From: JBBDWZ01 sp050732575
GTDB taxonomy: Bacteria; Gemmatimonadota; Gemmatimonadetes; Longimicrobiales; RSA9
Assembly (NCBI GenBank): GCA_050732575.1
Contig: JBOHRF010000261.1
Span: 1 to 7,207, forward strand
DNA length: 7,207 bases
Reading direction: 5' to 3'
The first letter of the stretch is position 1. Each line of letters begins with the position of its first letter. Both the position numbers and the translations under genes were made by a program. The notes beneath the pieces are model-generated. The model had not been told where the DNA came from. It saw only the letters and a list, made by a program, of their open reading frames with translations, and made no database searches. This document shows, piece by piece, positions 5,486 through 7,207 of this stretch.

Positions 5486-5793
5486 TCAAACGCGGCTTTG
5501 AAGTAGCCCACGCGAATGGTAGTCAGCGGACGATTCGCATCCCAATAGAAGGGCACAGCACCCGGCCCGGCCGAAGAGCCGCTCGATCCCTGCTCCTCCC
5601 GCCACGGGTTCCGGGTCATGGCGCCGAACCTGCGATCGCCCTGCGCCAGCACGCCCAGCGTGTTCTTGGCCACCAGAATGCGCCCGCGGCATCGAGCCGC
5701 TGAACCACAGCCGCATCTTCATCGGCATCTGGTTTTCGTCGGGCCGGCCCCCCAAGGTAGTGCGGATGCCGCGCGGGCCAGAAGATCCTTAAT
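5486..5793 (-). pseudogene. Broken GatA-family amidase (frameshifts plus internal deletion)
   Basis: Pieces of one amidase read in order on the minus strand but in different frames. About 5793-5735 gives IKDLLARAASALPWGAGPTK, matching the family's KDLLA...WGAGPF block around the catalytic lysine. About 5740-5690 gives DADEDAAVVQRLDAAGA. About 5680-5557 gives LVAKNTLGVLAQGD and then MTRNPWREEQGSSGSSAGPGA, the Gly/Ser-rich amidase signature. This runs straight into VPFYWDANRPLTTIRVGYFK (about 5556-5498), which in relatives lies more than 100 residues later. A single-base loss near 5680 explains one frame change and another lies near 5735. Both ends are missing: the upstream side meets a tandem-repeat array and the downstream side meets copy B. 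The gene cannot make a working amidase. The family assignment rests on remembered motifs. Confidence 0.75.
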
Positions 5794-5808
5794 TGTCAAA
5801 GGAAGTGG

Positions 5809-5917
5809 CGGGCGTATCGGGCGTATCGGGCGTAACGGGGCGGCAGTGTTGACGGGCATGAATGGTCGCAGTTCCCGACACGCCCGACACGCCCGACACG
5901 CCCGACACGCCCGACAC
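5809..5917. repeat. Mirrored 9-bp tandem repeat array (possible hairpin or cruciform)
   Basis: Three units of CGGGCGTAT/A lie at 5809-5835. After a 38-nt gap there are 4.9 perfect units of CCCGACACG at 5874-5917. The reverse complement of the second unit, CGTGTCGGG, is a rotation of CGGGCGTGT, which differs from the first unit at one base of nine, so the two arrays can pair. It sits where the 5' part of the amidase pseudogene would be expected. Frames across it give only repeats such as VSG or PDT and are not taken as genes. Confidence 0.85.
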
Positions 5918-6098
5918 TTCTCCACCCAGCGCAAAACGTCCGACTAACCGTATTCCTGCCAGCCCCACTGCAACGTCCGCCAAAACCGTCCGCCTGTCCC
6001 GCGCGTGTCGAAGCCCGTCCCAGGCTAGCGCTAACGCTGGAACCCGCCCTTGCATCCTTGAGTAACTGGCGGAAATTCCAGAGCATGGCCCTCACTGG
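5918..6098. other. Intergenic stretch without recognised gene
   Basis: I find no supported gene, RNA or promoter here. A minus-strand frame starting near 6086 (MLWNFRQLLKDA...) and another from 6055 run into the 9-bp repeat array; neither resembles a family I know. It may contain decayed coding sequence. Confidence 0.4.
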
Positions 6099-6127
6099 GC
6101 GGCCCGGAGCAGCAGTGGCCGGGCCGC
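6099..6127 (+). promoter_or_regulatory. GC-rich stem-loop in the DUF4159 leader
   Basis: GCGGCCCGG (6099-6107) and CCGGGCCGC (6119-6127) form a perfect 9-bp stem with an 11-nt loop. It ends 9 nt before the ribosome binding site of the DUF4159 gene, a position suited to attenuation or translational control, though it could equally end transcription arriving from the left. No T-run follows. Confidence 0.5.
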
Positions 6128-6136
6128 TCTGCGTTC

Positions 6137-6140
6137 GGAG
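6137..6140 (+). promoter_or_regulatory. Ribosome binding site GGAG deciding the GTG start
   Basis: GGAG is followed six bases later by GTG at 6147. This spacing supports GTG as the start codon of the DUF4159 gene and places the whole hydrophobic N-terminus in the protein. Confidence 0.75.
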
Positions 6141-6146
6141 TGCAAA

Positions 6147-6989
6147 GTGCGGCGATTCGGCGTTCTCGAGGTAACGCTCGCGGCTCTCGCAACGGCAGTG
6201 GTACTCGGTGCTGTCTCTTCCACCGAGTCCTCGCCTGAGGCGCGATCGGCCGGGGGTGCCTGGCGTCTCGCGTTGCCGCACGAGCGAGCCAAACTCGCTG
6301 CTGCACTCGCCTCGTTCGGAACTCGTAAGCACGAGTTCTATTTCACGCGCGCCATGTATTCGAGCGGCGGGTTCGGTGGGTTCGGCCGCTCGTGGGCCAC
6401 TGACTATCCGAAGGGCGATCAGCAGTTCGTAGCCGTGTTGCAGCGGCTCATTCGCGAGCTGGACACGTTTGGCTCAGATCACGCCATGCGTCTGGACGAT
6501 CCGGAGCTGCGCAGGTTTCCCTTCCTGTACGCCGTAGAAGTCGGGCGCATGGACCTGACCGACTCGGAGGTGCGCGGTCTACGCGATTACCTGAAGGCCG
6601 GCGGGTTCCTCATTGTCGATGACTTCTGGGGCACCTATGAATGGATGAACTTCGCAGAGAACATCACGCGCGTGCTGCCCGAGTACGCCATCGTGGATTT
6701 GCCGTTGACGCACCCATTGTTTCACATCTACTACGATATCAAGGAGATCCTCCAGGTGCCGTACCACGGCCGAGGTTGCTCGGGAGGACCCTACTGGGAA
6801 CAGGACGGCTACGTTCCGTATGTGAAGGCCATCTTCGATGACAAGGGACGCATGCTGGTCCTGATCAGCTGGAACTCCGATCTGGGTGATGCGTGGGAAT
6901 GGATGGAGCTGGCCTGTTATCCGCTCACCCATTCGACGTACGCAGCACAATTGGGGGCGAACACGATCATCTACGCCATGAGTCATTGA
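6147..6989 (+). CDS. DUF4159 family exported or membrane-anchored protein
   Basis: The 280-residue protein starts at a GTG and has a hydrophobic N-terminal segment (about 7-23) acting as a signal peptide or anchor, so the rest is likely periplasmic. The DUF4159 domain covers about 62-278: FYFTRAMYSSGGFGG (64-78), SWATDYPKGDQQF (82-94), the strongly conserved GGFLIVDDFWG and YEWMNF (152-168), LPLTHPLFHIYYDI (185-198) and a C-terminal LISWNSDLGDAWEW (239-252). The family is thought to have a class I glutamine-amidotransferase-like fold; no catalytic Cys-His triad is evident and the biochemical role is unknown. From general knowledge, DUF4159 genes often sit in operons with MoxR-type ATPases and DUF58 proteins involved in envelope functions; those would be to the right of this window. 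The stop overlaps the next start by one base (TGATG), pointing to one operon. Confidence 0.88.
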   Translation: MRRFGVLEVTLAALATAVVLGAVSSTESSPEARSAGGAWRLALPHERAKLAAALASFGTRKHEFYFTRAMYSSGGFGGFGRSWATDYPKGDQQFVAVLQRLIRELDTFGSDHAMRLDDPELRRFPFLYAVEVGRMDLTDSEVRGLRDYLKAGGFLIVDDFWGTYEWMNFAENITRVLPEYAIVDLPLTHPLFHIYYDIKEILQVPYHGRGCSGGPYWEQDGYVPYVKAIFDDKGRMLVLISWNSDLGDAWEWMELACYPLTHSTYAAQLGANTIIYAMSH

Positions 6990-7207
6990 TGTCGGCATTC
7001 CGTGGCAGGCTGTTCCAGGCTCTTTTGCCCGATCGCGCTGGCTCGAGCGTGATGCGCATGGGCTTCGTCGCGGCTGCCTGCTGTGTGCTCACGCCCGCGT
7101 TGCTGATGTCTTCCTCCAAGGCGCGCCCGGCCAACTCCTGGAGCGTGCAGATAGCGCACGAGCTGGCCAGCGCGGTCACTCGCCCGGCGCCATCGGGTAT
7201 TCGCAAG
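6989..7207 (+). CDS. Hypothetical membrane or exported protein (partial, right edge)
   Basis: The ATG at 6989 shares its A with the TGA of the DUF4159 gene, a typical translational-coupling arrangement; no separate Shine-Dalgarno sequence is seen. The 73 visible residues begin with a short basic segment (MSAFRGRLFQALLPDRAG), then one hydrophobic stretch at about 24-40 (MGFVAAACCVLTPALLM), then a polar, Ala/Pro/Ser-rich part. This fits a signal peptide or anchored periplasmic protein. In related operons a second DUF4159 or associated envelope protein often follows, but the visible part is too short to assign a family. Confidence 0.75.
   Translation, partial: MSAFRGRLFQALLPDRAGSSVMRMGFVAAACCVLTPALLMSSSKARPANSWSVQIAHELASAVTRPAPSGIRK

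Noticed and set aside
5874..5917. CRISPR array
   Set aside because: The 9-bp units are directly adjacent with no spacers and no cas genes are present.
5789..6065. Small proteins with VSGVSG, RVGRVG or PDTPDT repeats
   Set aside because: The repeats come from the 9-bp DNA array, which is open in several frames on both strands; nothing else in these frames resembles a known protein.

Overview
The window reads as a GC-rich bacterial chromosome segment with conserved metabolic genes separated by repeat-rich intergenic DNA. It holds no tRNA or rRNA that I can see, no CRISPR array and no recognisable phage or transposase gene. The gene families (a GltD-like oxidoreductase with a C-terminal ferredoxin cluster, a zinc-ribbon DUF3667 membrane protein, a DUF4159 operon, a GatA-like amidase) and the small tandem-repeat hairpins would fit Acidobacteriota (for example Vicinamibacteria) or a soil gammaproteobacterium. 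This is an impression from family distribution, not a proven placement.

Left to right: (1) positions 1-1600, minus strand, a GltD-like FAD/NAD(P) iron-sulfur oxidoreductase that runs off the left edge; (2) 1667-1688, a perfect palindrome; (3) 1696-2013, minus, a small unrecognised protein; (4) 2034-2250, copy A of a roughly 200-bp dispersed element with a large GC-rich hairpin, ending in a short zinc-ribbon gene remnant; (5) 2322-3830, minus, a group II PLP-dependent aromatic-amino-acid-type decarboxylase; (6) 3994-4344, plus, pterin-4a-carbinolamine dehydratase, divergent from the decarboxylase; (7) 4337-5278, minus, a zinc-ribbon DUF3667 membrane protein converging on and overlapping the dehydratase by 8 bp; (8) 5257-5484, copy B of the dispersed element, inverted relative to copy A and overlapping the start of the DUF3667 gene; (9) about 5486-5793, minus, a broken GatA-family amidase with at least two frameshifts and a large internal deletion; (10) 5809-5917, a mirrored 9-bp tandem-repeat array; (11) 6147-6989, plus, a DUF4159 protein; and (12) 6989-7207, plus, a translationally coupled membrane or exported protein cut by the right edge.

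Functionally, the decarboxylase and the pterin dehydratase both touch aromatic amino acid chemistry and diverge from a shared 163-bp region. The DUF4159 gene appears to begin an operon continuing to the right. The most unusual part is the repeat system: two inward-facing, diverged copies of one element flank the decarboxylase-dehydratase-DUF3667 block, each copy leads into an ATG followed by CPNC-type codons, and a third fragment of the element's edge sits on the decarboxylase stop codon. The intact DUF3667 gene follows copy B, while only its first codons can be traced after copy A.
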